Source of the DNA: Rhynchopus sp. YZ270_cl-10
Taxonomy: Eukaryota > Euglenozoa > Diplonemea > Diplonemida > Diplonemidae
DNA: 64,000 nt
Reading direction: 5' to 3'
NCBI GenBank assembly: GCA_964035575.1
Contig: OZ037862.1
Coordinates: 1,178,001-1,242,000, forward strand
Both the position numbers and the translations under genes were made by a program. Positions within the stretch are counted from its first letter, which is position 1. The number at the start of each line of letters is the position of its first letter. This document shows positions 55,170-64,000 of this stretch, one piece after another. Below the pieces are notes generated by a model that saw nothing but the letters and a program-made list of their open reading frames with translations, did no database searches and was not told the origin of the DNA.

Positions 55170-55501
55170 ATGGTGGCTCACGCAGGAGCACCCCACAGTT
55201 TCCAAAACTTTATCGCATCATCGTGCGTCATCTGGTTCGCTGGCAGCTTCGCCGTCCTCTATCAGATCAGATCCCCTGAGGCTCAAAAACAGCTATCATT
55301 TCAAACCTCCTCCGCGACGGGTAGGTTTCCCATGCGTGAAAACAGTGTGCATCTCCTGTGGTAAGCTGGGGTCCGCTATATCCCCCTACTGAGAAAGTTT
55401 CAGCAACCTTCCAAACGTCCATTGACGACCCCGAACAGGGTTTTGCCCTAGACTTGCCCAGTCTTGGTCAGGTTGGAAAGCGCAGTGACATCTTCCAATA
55501 G
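55170..55501 (+). CDS. Small single-pass membrane protein, two exons, unknown family
   Basis: Exons 55170-55320 and 55404-55501 with an 83-nt intron (GTAGGT...TTTCAG) that splits a codon and keeps the frame to a TAG stop, giving 82 aa. The intron itself carries in-frame sequence that would end early, so splicing is needed for the longer product. Residues about 15-33 (IASSCVIWFAGSFAVLYQI) are a membrane segment, followed by a polar region and an acidic tail (SIDDPEQGFALDLPSLGQ). A ...CTTCCACACAG (AG at 55151-55152) then ATTCTATC lies just upstream, like other genes here. No family recognised. Confidence 0.6.
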
Positions 55502-55954
55502 CTGCATCCTATTTCAACTCGTTGTCCTCAGGTTTCTCAATGAGGAAGGCACATAGCGTTGTTTTGCACTCTTTCCCATCCTTTTTTTCACTCGAATTCC
55601 AACTAAAAACAATATCGCCTGATTACCGGATCCGATAATCATCCGAACTGTATGTCTAGGGTAGGATCCCAACACGTTGGCACACCTTTCCCAATACACT
55701 CACTGTATGTGAACCCGAATTCTACCTATCGTCGTAACAAAAGCCGAATGGAAGCACGCAATACGCAAAAGCCATCTCTATACCAAATCATCCCCACCTT
55801 TCCCTCAACCTTCCCTCCCAACAGAACCCCCCCAGCACACACCTTTTATCTCTGTGTCGCGCATCTTCCTCAAACACCCCTCCTCCTCCTCCCCCTCCTC
55901 CTCATCCTCCTCTTTTCCCCGAAAAATTTGTCAATAAAAACGGCGTCCAACACA

Positions 55955-58192
55955 ATGAGCGACGACGTGGCGTTGAAGAAGATGGTCGCCAAGGTGGTTG
56001 CGAAGGAGGGCCGCGACCGTGCCCGCCTCGAGGAGATGCGCTTCCGTCTGTACAACGAAGGGGCTGAGTGGAGTGGGCGTGCCACTTTACATACACAGCG
56101 TCTCTCCGAGCTCCGCGTCCTCCTCAACCAAGCACCCACCCTCCACACCTCTAGCGAACGCGGCGGTCGTTCCAACGGCTCCCTTCTCCTCTGTGACACC
56201 TGTGGAGGGCCTGCAACCTATGTGTTTAATCTCAGAAAATGTGGAAACTGCCATGCCGTAGCGTACTGTGGAGAACGTTGCCAGCTCTTCTCTTGGCCGC
56301 ATCATAGAAAAAGCTGCGGAAAGCCGGTGGTGGAGGAGGCGCCGCCAAAACGCAGTGACTCAGCGATCAGCAGAGATGCCCGCTCAAAGCTTGCTGTGTT
56401 CGCGGCAAATGAAAGTCTTACCCGCTTTTTGATAGATTACTCCCGTGAGAGGATGCTCACCCTTGCGGATGAGTTTTTGCAAAGAATGAAGGTGGTCCGT
56501 CAATACGCAGAAATCTTGCAAACCTTTGCCCCCCCTGGACCTAATGAAATCTCCTACGGTCTCATCCCCGCAGACGGGGTTGACCCGATTGGTGACGATT
56601 GTCTGTATGTAAACCGCAGGAAGATCTGTCTTCCCTCTGTCAACATGACAATCGTAACCGGCCGGCGCTACTCCACAGTACGCAGAGACAGTGCTGCAGC
56701 AAGGTTAGTCGCACAGAGACACAATACAAAGCCTTCTTCTACTCAGCCTACTATTCTTCCAATTCCTGCAGAAAACCCGAAAACACCGCAAAAGGTTTCC
56801 GATTCTTCAACTCCTCCGACACAACAGTTGAATGCACAGCAATTAACGTATCCGCTTTTTTCTCCAAATTCTAAGAAACGGTGTGAAACGCCGATGATCG
56901 TTCGCAATGGTGAAACGGAGGAACATAACAACACAACAAAGGAGGCCAGCGACGATGGGTCGGTCGGTACTATATCCTCCTTGAATTTGAGTGAGCAAGG
57001 CACCCCTCTGCGGATGCGTACTAGAGCGGCGACGTTTCATGATTTTGACGCATCTGATGAAGAGGCGGATGGTGGGTCTCCACGCAAAACCCTGCCCGAT
57101 ATCGATTCCGATGCTGACTCTGAAAACCCTATGCTTCTCAACACAACCTACGCTAATGTCGTCTTCCACGCCTTCCATCTCGGCGAAATCACCGCACTTC
57201 TGACCGCCGCCGCCGCCATCGCTGTGCACGCCACTGCCGAACCCCCCACCCCACCTTCCTCACCTCCACCAGCCATGAGCCCCCAAGACAAATTGAAGCT
57301 AACGTTAAAGGGTGTCATTGCATTTTCTACCTACGGATCTCCTCTTGCATCTACGGCACCTAGCTCCACCTTTTTGCAGAAGGAAGAGGAGGCGGAGGTG
57401 GAGGTGGCCCCGCCTGCAGCAAGCCACGATGCGTCCCACACCTCCGCGTTGTCTTCAAGCGAGGCGTCGGAGGTGCATGAACAGTTGGTTTCTGCGTCGT
57501 CCGCGGTGTCTTCTTTGGCGTCGCTCCGCGCAGTGGTGAACAGCCACATCAACCCTCCAAAAGAAGAAAAAAAAGAAGTCGAAGTCTCCGACTCAGACGG
57601 CTCCGCCTCCGTCGCCAGCCTCCCCTCTCCTCCATCCTCTAGAACCACCTCTATGCTGCTTCAAAGAAACACCGTAGTCGAACGCCAATCTATCGCCCAC
57701 GGTAACGTCTCATCTCTCCTCGAAAGACGCAGACAATCCGTAAAAACCATGGCAAATGCCAACGGAGTGACCATCGCAACCGGAAGGGACTCTGCGACCT
57801 CCCCTTCTTCTTCGGTACCTTCGGAGGAAGAACTCAATTCAAGCCATGTTCTCGGGTCTTTGAGAGGGGTAAGAGTAAGAGGGCATGTTGGGTTGAAAAC
57901 CAGCACTTCATTTGCTTCAAGTGGGTCCATGCCGAAAGATGAAGAAATAGCAGAGTTAGGTGCCTCACGGAAGGTCTTAGGCAAGATAGGAGAGGATAAA
58001 GGTAGTGCTGACGGTGCCGTTGCGGGAGGAGGAGGAGGAGCGGCAGCAGGAGCGGGGCGGGTCGCCAGCCCCCCCACGCGCCAAAGACTCCCCCCCGCCG
58101 TCATCTCTCCAACAAGCGAAGCGCTCCGTACCCTCAGAGCTGGAGGGTCTGCCGTACCTGCTGCTCTTCGGCCTATTCAAAGAAAGTCTTAA
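55955..58192 (+). CDS. MYND zinc-finger protein with long disordered region
   Basis: 745 aa. The frame is open from 55652, but the upstream 101 codons are low-complexity and C/T-rich; the Met at 55955 follows a CCAACACA leader and opens a regular helix (MSDDVALKKMVAKVVAKEGR). The MYND finger is complete: C80, C83, C96, C99, C105, C109, H117, C121 (CDTC, CGNC, YCGERCQLFSWPHHRKSC). After it comes a helical segment (LTRFLIDYSRERMLTLADEF) and a conserved-looking stretch (YGLIPADGVDPIGDDCLYVN) that may be a small domain. The remaining 450 residues are Ser/Pro/Thr/Ala-rich and probably disordered, with an Ala-run region (AALLTAAAAIAVHATA-like) near 420. MYND fingers bind proline-containing peptides; the partner is unknown. 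No SET domain seen. Confidence 0.82.
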   Translation: MSDDVALKKMVAKVVAKEGRDRARLEEMRFRLYNEGAEWSGRATLHTQRLSELRVLLNQAPTLHTSSERGGRSNGSLLLCDTCGGPATYVFNLRKCGNCHAVAYCGERCQLFSWPHHRKSCGKPVVEEAPPKRSDSAISRDARSKLAVFAANESLTRFLIDYSRERMLTLADEFLQRMKVVRQYAEILQTFAPPGPNEISYGLIPADGVDPIGDDCLYVNRRKICLPSVNMTIVTGRRYSTVRRDSAAARLVAQRHNTKPSSTQPTILPIPAENPKTPQKVSDSSTPPTQQLNAQQLTYPLFSPNSKKRCETPMIVRNGETEEHNNTTKEASDDGSVGTISSLNLSEQGTPLRMRTRAATFHDFDASDEEADGGSPRKTLPDIDSDADSENPMLLNTTYANVVFHAFHLGEITALLTAAAAIAVHATAEPPTPPSSPPPAMSPQDKLKLTLKGVIAFSTYGSPLASTAPSSTFLQKEEEAEVEVAPPAASHDASHTSALSSSEASEVHEQLVSASSAVSSLASLRAVVNSHINPPKEEKKEVEVSDSDGSASVASLPSPPSSRTTSMLLQRNTVVERQSIAHGNVSSLLERRRQSVKTMANANGVTIATGRDSATSPSSSVPSEEELNSSHVLGSLRGVRVRGHVGLKTSTSFASSGSMPKDEEIAELGASRKVLGKIGEDKGSADGAVAGGGGGAAAGAGRVASPPTRQRLPPAVISPTSEALRTLRAGGSAVPAALRPIQRKS

Positions 58193-58242
58193 AGGAGAGC
58201 TTATTTTTTTGGGATTTTTTTTGGGTCTATATCATCAATTTT

Positions 58243-58280
58243 GGGTGACCAAGCAGAGAGGCTTAGGGTCATCTCATTAA
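58243..58280 (+). repeat. Hairpin repeat type A
   Basis: GGGTGACCAAGC, AGAGAG, GCTTAGGGTCATCTCATTAA. Starts 50 bp after the MYND stop codon. CCAAGC pairs with GCTTAGG with one bulge. Confidence 0.6.
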
Positions 58281-58353
58281 ATTTTTAAAGGTGGGGTGGA
58301 TTTTGAAGTAATGGCCCCACGAATTCTATCATATTTTTTTTTCTTTTTTGAAA

Positions 58354-58391
58354 ATGGTGACTAAGCGAATGGAGGCTTAGGTTAATCTCAT
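58354..58391 (+). repeat. Hairpin repeat type A, perfect stem
   Basis: TGGTGACTAAGC, GAATGGAG, GCTTAGGTTAATCTCATAA. CTAAGC and GCTTAG pair exactly. Confidence 0.6.
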
Positions 58392-58826
58392 AAAAAACTG
58401 TTCTTTTTTTTTTTTCCATTATTCCTCGATGCGTGTCATCAAATCATATTCGTTTCAGGTGCTCTCCTTTTTCTATAATTTTCTACCATCCCCCCAAACT
58501 TCACCCCCTCTATATCTCCACCCATCCACCTCTCGCTTTCGTAATTTCAATCTCCTGTGTTTTTTTTAGTCCATTTTTTTTTTCCCATTGGACCAGATTG
58601 GACGGAATATCCCTTAAATCTTCCCCTTTTCAAGGGATAGATTTTGCCCTGTTTTCTTTTGTCACAATTTTATTTAGTTTTTTTTTTCTCCCCATTCCTT
58701 TCTATTACCATGTTTTATTACATCCCTTTCCCTTTCTCTTTCCCTCCGAGCTTTGAGGGGGTTTTTCCCCACACACCCGAACGTTCCCAAGCAAAGTACA
58801 AAACCCTTAGGCTTGAGGGTTGTGCT

Positions 58827-58882
58827 TTTCTTGTGCTTACATCCGGATGGCTGGCATCGTGCGTGGGTCAGTCGGAGGTCTC
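58827..58882 (+). repeat. Dispersed repeat family F, truncated copy
   Basis: TTTTCTTGTGCTTACATCCGG, ATGGCTGGCATCGTGCGTGG, GTCAGTCGGAGGTC, then it stops before TGCCTGC. Confidence 0.75.
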
Positions 58883-59128
58883 TTTTCAAAAAAGGCAAAT
58901 TTCTTTGTCTCCCCCCTCTGCATTATTGAATGTTCGTATCCGAGACGTTTTTGGGCGACAATTTTATTTCCTTTTTTCAGAACTCTGTCGTTTTCTAAAA
59001 TGGCGATAGTCGATACTGCAATCTTGGCATTTTTTTGTTTTTTTTTGAAAAACAACAGAAGATGACATCAATAACTACACAAGATTCATCTGATAAATAA
59101 AGCATATTTTTGCCATGATTATATATAC

Positions 59129-59260
59129 CTGCATGCAACCTCCCTTACGATATCCGTGTGTATGCCAATGAAGTGCTCTCTGGGGGTTCGATAACCCGCG
59201 GAGAACCAGTGCCTGCGTTTGCCGGTGTACGGCGAGGTTTTGCACTTTCAATCTCTCTTC
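59129..59260 (+). repeat. Repeat family C, full-length copy
   Basis: CCTGCATGCAACCTCCCTTA, TATGCCAATGAAGTGCTCTC, TGGGGGTTCGATAACCCGCG, GAGAACCAGTGCCTGCG, GGCGAGGTTTTGCACTTTCA and a C/T-rich end. The GGGTT-CGAT-AACCC hairpin is intact. Confidence 0.8.
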
Positions 59261-60116
59261 ATTTGCATACAGTCTAACAGCATACAAAAGGCTGAGTCTG
59301 TCGGTATGTATGGATTCTTGTTGGCAGCTTTGGCTAATACAATAGAGGTGGCACATTTTTTTTAGATTCACTTCACCTTTCGTCTGCTCACCCTTCAACC
59401 TCTCACTTTTTAGAGGTGTTCTGTCTGCAAGGTGATTAAAGACACTCGGTTGAACGGTTGCAGCTAGTATCGTGCGGTTGGTGGGTTTGCGGTGATGTTA
59501 CTCCAGTTTTTTTTTTGGCTTTCTTTTGGGGTGGCGTTATCCAAATCACTTCTATTTGGTGACTAAGCACGCTGAAGGTCATCGTAATAAACTTTTCTAT
59601 ATTTTTGAGACGAAACAGGAAGATCTCACCCCAACTGTCCTCTCTTATCTGGTACCTTTTTATGTTTTTCACAAAAAAAAAATTAGTGGAGCACACTCTA
59701 GGGTGGCTACACTAATACAACCAAGTTTTCAAAAAAAAAATGTGTTCGCTGCAAAATTTTCTTGGTAAGTGCCACATCTGCGAGATATTTTGCACTATCA
59801 AAAATTCGCTGTTGTACTTTCTTTTTGATTTGAAAGTCCATGAAACTAAAATAGCACATTTTTTCTGCATTTTCTTGCCATTCTGATGGTTTCGAACACC
59901 CCCTCCACGACCCCAAGCCCTTTTCTGCTCGCTTCTGCCTTTTTTTGGTACATCCAAAAAACGAACCAAAAAAGTCTGTTTTAATTGTTTTGTTTTTCGT
60001 GACTGCTATCCCGCGCGATATTCGTCTAAAATGAAACATTATTTTTGTATTTTTTGTTCATCTGTATCCCCAGATTCTTGCCTCCAAGGGCAAGGTGCTC
60101 GTACACCCCTTCATAC

Positions 60117-60149
60117 CTTAAAGCCTTAAAGCCTTAAAGCCTTAAAGCC
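60117..60149 (+). repeat. 8-bp tandem repeat CCTTAAAG (four units)
   Basis: Four exact units and a partial one. Eight-base units also make up the arrays at 45953 and at about 10989. Confidence 0.9.
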
Positions 60150-60975
60150 ACTAAACAAAAACAAGAAGTGTAGTTTTATTTGTATCCTGACGGCCTTCTC
60201 TGTTTTTGTGTTTCATTAAGATGAGTAAACTGTGAACGGCCAAAGTTGTGGTGTTTTTTTTTTTATGTGATTTTAAAAAGGGGATAATGAAATAGTATTT
60301 TTCGGTATTGTTATTCCTAAAAGAGGAGAGCTCAAAAAAAAAAAAATAAAAAAATGGTTCAGAACCTGCGGAGTGTACCAGAGTGAGGTAGCGAAACTAC
60401 ACGCCAACAATTTATCCATAAAGAGTGAGATCAGAGGTTTTTTTTCAAAGATTTGTCTCTTCTCTCTGCCGCTCTCTTTTTGAAGGTGTGTGCCGTCTGC
60501 GCGTCACAGCGTATCTCTGATTATGATGATTTGCTTATACTAAAGAACTAAAGAAGGAAAGAAAGAAAAAAAGGCAAGTCATGGTTCAAGGCCTATCCGC
60601 GTTCCTCCACAGACAGAACTCTGTCAACGGACCTGTCGAAGTACCCGTAAGATCTGTTCTTTGTTTTTTTTTTGCAAGGGTTATCAGAAGACAGTTTTGT
60701 TGTGTAATTTTTGTTCAAAGGAACAAATATTTTGCTCGTTTCGAAAAACAAAACAAAAACGAACAGCGGGTTTATGTAAATGCGCTTTGGGACAAAAAAA
60801 AAAGGGAGATCTTTTCTGATTATCTCGTTGTTTTCAACAAAAATGCATTTTTTTTTTAAATACCCGAGTCGAATTCTACCTTTTCCTTTTTTGGCTTTTT
60901 TTTGGCTTTTTTGGCTACTGTCTAAAAATTGCTCTTTCATTATTCATTTTTATTTTCCTTCAAAAAGGCACAGTT

Positions 60976-61072
60976 GGTAGTCCGGCCGAGTGGGCCGGAG
61001 TCGAACTGTACAAAAAAATTCGGCCGATTTTCTGATTTTTCCAAAAAGTCGGTCCGACTCGGCCGGACTACC
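60976..61072. mobile_element. 97-bp inverted-repeat element
   Basis: GGTAGTCCGGCCGAGT at the left and its exact inverse ACTCGGCCGGACTACC at the right, with further GGCCG pairing inside. GC-rich arms in very AT-rich DNA mark it as inserted. A target duplication is unclear: if GTCCGG is the true end then TA flanks both sides. Confidence 0.7.
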
Positions 61073-61205
61073 TTCTATGAAGCAAGCAATCTGCACCTTT
61101 TTATTTTTTATTTTTTTTTCCCTCCCCAACGGAATGCCATTTCCCTCACCCGAAACGAATTGAAAAGGGATATTTTTCCCAGCATAACTACCTGATTTTT
61201 TGGCT

Positions 61206-61291
61206 GAAATTTTTGATGGAGTTTTGGTGATGTTTGGGAGTTTTAAATAACACCAAACTCCCCTCAACTCTACCAAAATTTCAAGGGAAAA
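61206..61291. repeat. Imperfect 86-bp hairpin, probable decayed MITE
   Basis: GAAATTTT...GGAGTTTTGG at the left is answered by ACCAAACTCC and CCAAAATTTC at the right. The motif GAAATTTGGAGTTTGAAGG at about 21705 looks related. Confidence 0.5.
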
Positions 61292-62567
61292 TCCGCGAGA
61301 TAAACTCTATCCAAAACACCACACAAAGAAAAAGAAAAAGAAGAAGGGTACTCAGTTGGCGTAAAATGCCTTTGCCAGTGGTGATTGTCGATGCGCCACT
61401 AATAACAATACAAGCACTCTCTCAGTGCAAGAAGTGAGAAGCTCGTCACCTCGCCACTCACATTCTCTGTACTGTGGCCTACTTCATTGATTTTTTTTTA
61501 AACCCCCTTTTTTTTTCTCTTTTAACGCTCCCTTTGTTTCTTTAGTTGGACGCATGTGCTTTTTTTTGCATTTTTTTTGAATGAAACTAATTTTTTAGAT
61601 TTTTTTTGGTCAGATTTTCCAGTTTTCGTTTTATTCTAGTTGTCGTGTTGTTTTTTTTTCCCCTTCCCTCCTCATAAAACCCTATTCAAAAACCCCTCTT
61701 TTGCCTTACACACAAATGGCCCTCTTTAGTATTATTCTTGCACGAATAAGAGAAAATAGTTTTTGTGTGCTTTGGAAAAAAAAAAGTTAAAACGGCTCCA
61801 GATCAGAAGCCTCATTCTTTGACTTTTTTTCACATCACCAGGTGGGGGGGTTTTTTTTTCTTCATTTTGGGCGTTTTGACCCTGGGAGACAACATTATTG
61901 GAGTGTACCGTTTTGATAAACAATGTTGTTTTAATGGTGAGTGACGATCCCCTTTTCTTGTATGTGCACGTTTAGGAAGGCAACTTCCTCTTTAGCCCCG
62001 CCTGACTCCATTTCCTGGGAGCTTCCAGGACCGTACAATGCTCCGTTCGCTAAAAGGAATGGTAAAAAAAAAATTTTTTTCAAAACAACTGCGATTTCTT
62101 CTGCTCTGGGGTAGAATAAGCTACTTTTTTTGTGTGGTATGTGTGCAAAAAGCGAGCAGTTTTGAACAAAACGCAGTCTCTTAGCGAGCGGTTTTTTGAT
62201 CGAAGCGTGGCTTTTTTTCTGCACACATCTTACAAAAAAAGATTTCTTTGTTTTCCTCTGCCTTCATATTTGAGTTGCGACGTTCCTGGGTTTTTCCCGC
62301 ATTTTTTTTTTGTGATTTTTTTTAAATGTTTACAAGTTGCCTAAAGCTCTGTGTGGCTTAGGATGGTCGGAGCAAAATTTTTCTTTTGCTATTTTATCCC
62401 CTCTTATTTTGGACAAGCCACTTAGTTGTCTGGCTTGTACCGCATTTATTGCGTGGATGAGTGATTAAGGTGTCATGGGCACATCATCCCCAGCCAATTA
62501 GTTAAAGGATGCCTCCTCACCGTTCAATTTTTGGAAGAGGGAAAAGAAGGAAAAAAAGACAGTAGAG

Positions 62568-62720
62568 ACAACTGTGGCAACACAACCGAAGAAACTACAC
62601 TTGGTGTGGCTGAAAGTGGGGTGCTATTTTTGTGCTATTTTGTGCTACTTTCTGCTATTTTCTGCTATTTTGGTGTCGTCGGCCACATCAACACTACTCC
62701 AAACAATTTATCAAAAAAAC
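62568..62720 (+). repeat. Copy of the host repeat that flanks the 3.3-kb TIR element
   Basis: ACAACTGTGGCAACACAACC and GAAACTACACT at the left; ACTCCAAACAATTTATCAAA at the right. The same two flanks enclose the element at 30646-33965. Here the gap holds only a small MITE (62602-62690). Confidence 0.8.
62602..62690 (+). mobile_element. 89-bp MITE of the TGGTGT family with ACACT target duplication
   Basis: Starts TGGTGTGGCTGAAAG and ends GTCGGCCACATCA; ACACT flanks both ends (62597-62601, 62691-62695). The interior is a tandem of TGCTATTTT units. Inverse of the copy at 21740-21807, with more internal units here. Confidence 0.85.
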
Positions 62721-64000
62721 AATGTAAATGTAAATCAAATACTTTAGGCGAAGCTGCTCTGCCAATGTTCTTCTTCCATCTGCAATCCCACAGATATTAT
62801 CACAACATTTTCTTATTTTACGCACACTCTTTGTGAGCGGAAAGTGTCAACGTCGTTCACTCACCCCCAACCGTGCTCCGCGACACCACCCAACAGTCAG
62901 AGATGGTGTGTCTGGAAGCGTCAGCGCATCAAACAACTACGAGAAGGGGTGAGGAACACTTTTTTTTTGGGATATTATCGTGAATGGGTAACGTGGACAT
63001 GACAGTGATTACCCCAAATTGCTTTAGATTGGTGGCCACACTACCAAAGGATTAGGTTCATTCTTTCCAACTTAGAGATATGGTGCTTGCACCATGAAGG
63101 CGTTTTGCACTTACAACTTCCACATTTAGAAAAGTTTTAACTGTGTCTAAGAGATTCAGCTTCATCGGTTCTTCATATTTTTTTAATACATGACGTAAGG
63201 TTCCTTAATGTCATTTCTATTTTGCCTTTGTAAATGTACACCTGATAATGTGGTGGTGAACGTTTGCATTGAATTTTTCCGTTGTGTTGAGGCTGTAGAA
63301 ACCCCCTGTGTGTAAGAGAGACACACACACGCATTCATCTAGCAAAACCCTTTAGGTATAAATGGAATGGGAGAAAAGCAACTCAAAAAAAAATGTTCTT
63401 CTTGGAATGTAGCAAACATCCACCCATTCCATCACATACCCAGATCTCAACAACTTCATTAACCCATTCAAATACCCAATCTTAACAAAAGACAAACAAA
63501 TTGTCAATACTTAGTATTACTACTAAAAAAAAAATGTACATTTTTTCTCATTTCCCCCAAAAAAAACAAAAAAAGCAACAACTGGTGCTTTCGGAAGTCG
63601 GTCAACGAGCTGTCAGCGACGTGCCACGACCTGTCGGTGACCTGTCAATATCAAGGGGTGTGTGTATAGAGTCCCTGACCCCTCCCGGAGCACCAAACAA
63701 AAAAAAACTTCCTAAACTCCCCTTTCAAATACCCATACGATTCTCTATTTGACTAAAATAGGTCAATATCTACACACAAAAAAAAGGAAAAAAAAAGTTC
63801 TATTCTCTCCTGAATGCGATGTGTTTTTTAAACATAAATTTAGCACACTTTGTTTTGGACTTTGGAGCTTTCCTCGCTTACACTTTATTCGCTTGGGATG
63901 CATCGTTGTTTGAACGTCCTTGTGTGCTTTCTCTTTGAATCTGAATTTGATGCAATAAAAATAAACGTTTCTGAGATGAAACACAAACACATACCCAAAA

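Larger units (their letters stand above)
58193..64000. other. 5.8-kb repeat-rich end region, no supported gene
   Basis: AT-rich with many oligo-T tracts. It contains type A hairpins (58243-58280, 58354-58391, 59556-59590, 62333-62370), repeat F (58827-58882), repeat C (59129-59260), small inverted-repeat elements (60976-61072, 61206-61291, 62602-62690) and an 8-bp tandem (60117-60149). One start-like fragment at 60581 (MVQGLSAFLHRQNSVNGPVE followed by a GTAAGA donor-like site) may be a lone first exon, but I found no second exon. Confidence 0.55.

Noticed and set aside
59129-59260. tRNA gene in repeat C
   Set aside because: GGTTCGATAACC looks like a T-arm, but the loop is one base too long, and no acceptor or anticodon arm can be drawn. 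Kept only as a SINE-like repeat.
60581-60645. Possible first exon MVQGLSAFLHRQNSVNGPVE with a GTAAGA donor
   Set aside because: No acceptor followed by coding sequence was found in the remaining 3.3 kb, so I do not call a gene.

Overview
The window is nuclear DNA of a microbial eukaryote (protist). It has a typical alpha-tubulin, short spliceosomal introns (six placed here by frame continuity: 51, 61, 62, 83, 195 and 262 nt, donors mostly GTATG, acceptors CAG/TAG) and secreted multidomain proteins. All three stop codons are used as stops, so the code looks standard. Coding DNA is GC-rich; the spaces between genes are AT-rich with long oligo-T runs. I cannot name the species. A free-living heterotroph, possibly an excavate or metamonad, is a guess resting on gene content only.

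0-20 kb is gene-dense and points to secreted polysaccharide breakdown. Two nearly identical genes (2166-4457 and 14131-16431) encode a signal peptide, a CBP21-like AA10 lytic polysaccharide monooxygenase (LPMO) whose mature protein starts at His, a Cys-rich module, a GH5 subfamily-2-like endoglucanase and two small CBM1-like Cys modules. Between them lie an alpha-tubulin gene, a secreted protein with CCP-like modules and a WD40 propeller, and a shorter AA10 protein with three CBM1-like modules. The two fusion genes sit in a direct 3.4-kb duplication whose identity is patchy. Next is a three-exon polytopic membrane protein with a class-3-lipase-like tail that lacks the usual nucleophile motif.

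20-30 kb carries a three-exon membrane-anchored protein of unknown function, a two-exon CPA2-type cation/proton antiporter, a secreted S53 (sedolisin/TPP1-like) peptidase and a PDZ protein with four membrane segments. 30.6-34.0 kb is a 3.3-kb element with 353-bp terminal inverted repeats (TIRs) and a TA target duplication; inside are LINE-type endonuclease and reverse transcriptase remains.

34-42 kb has no gene I can support. It is packed with short dispersed repeats, most on the + strand, many able to form a hairpin and followed by a TTCA-containing tail and oligo-T. 42-58 kb carries a SPRY/B-box-like protein, a receptor-type adenylate cyclase with a second degenerate cyclase domain, two small divergent membrane-protein genes and a MYND-finger protein. 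46-49 kb, 52-55 kb and 58-64 kb are again repeat-rich and gene-poor. Small DNA transposons (two hAT-like, one mariner-like, a TGGTGT family in two copies, and others) are defined by their inverted ends and target duplications.

The features that look least described are the AA10-GH5-CBM fusion and its mosaic duplication, the family of small hairpin repeats whose stems differ in sequence but keep pairing, and a shared CA-rich ...ACACAG element just upstream of many start codons.
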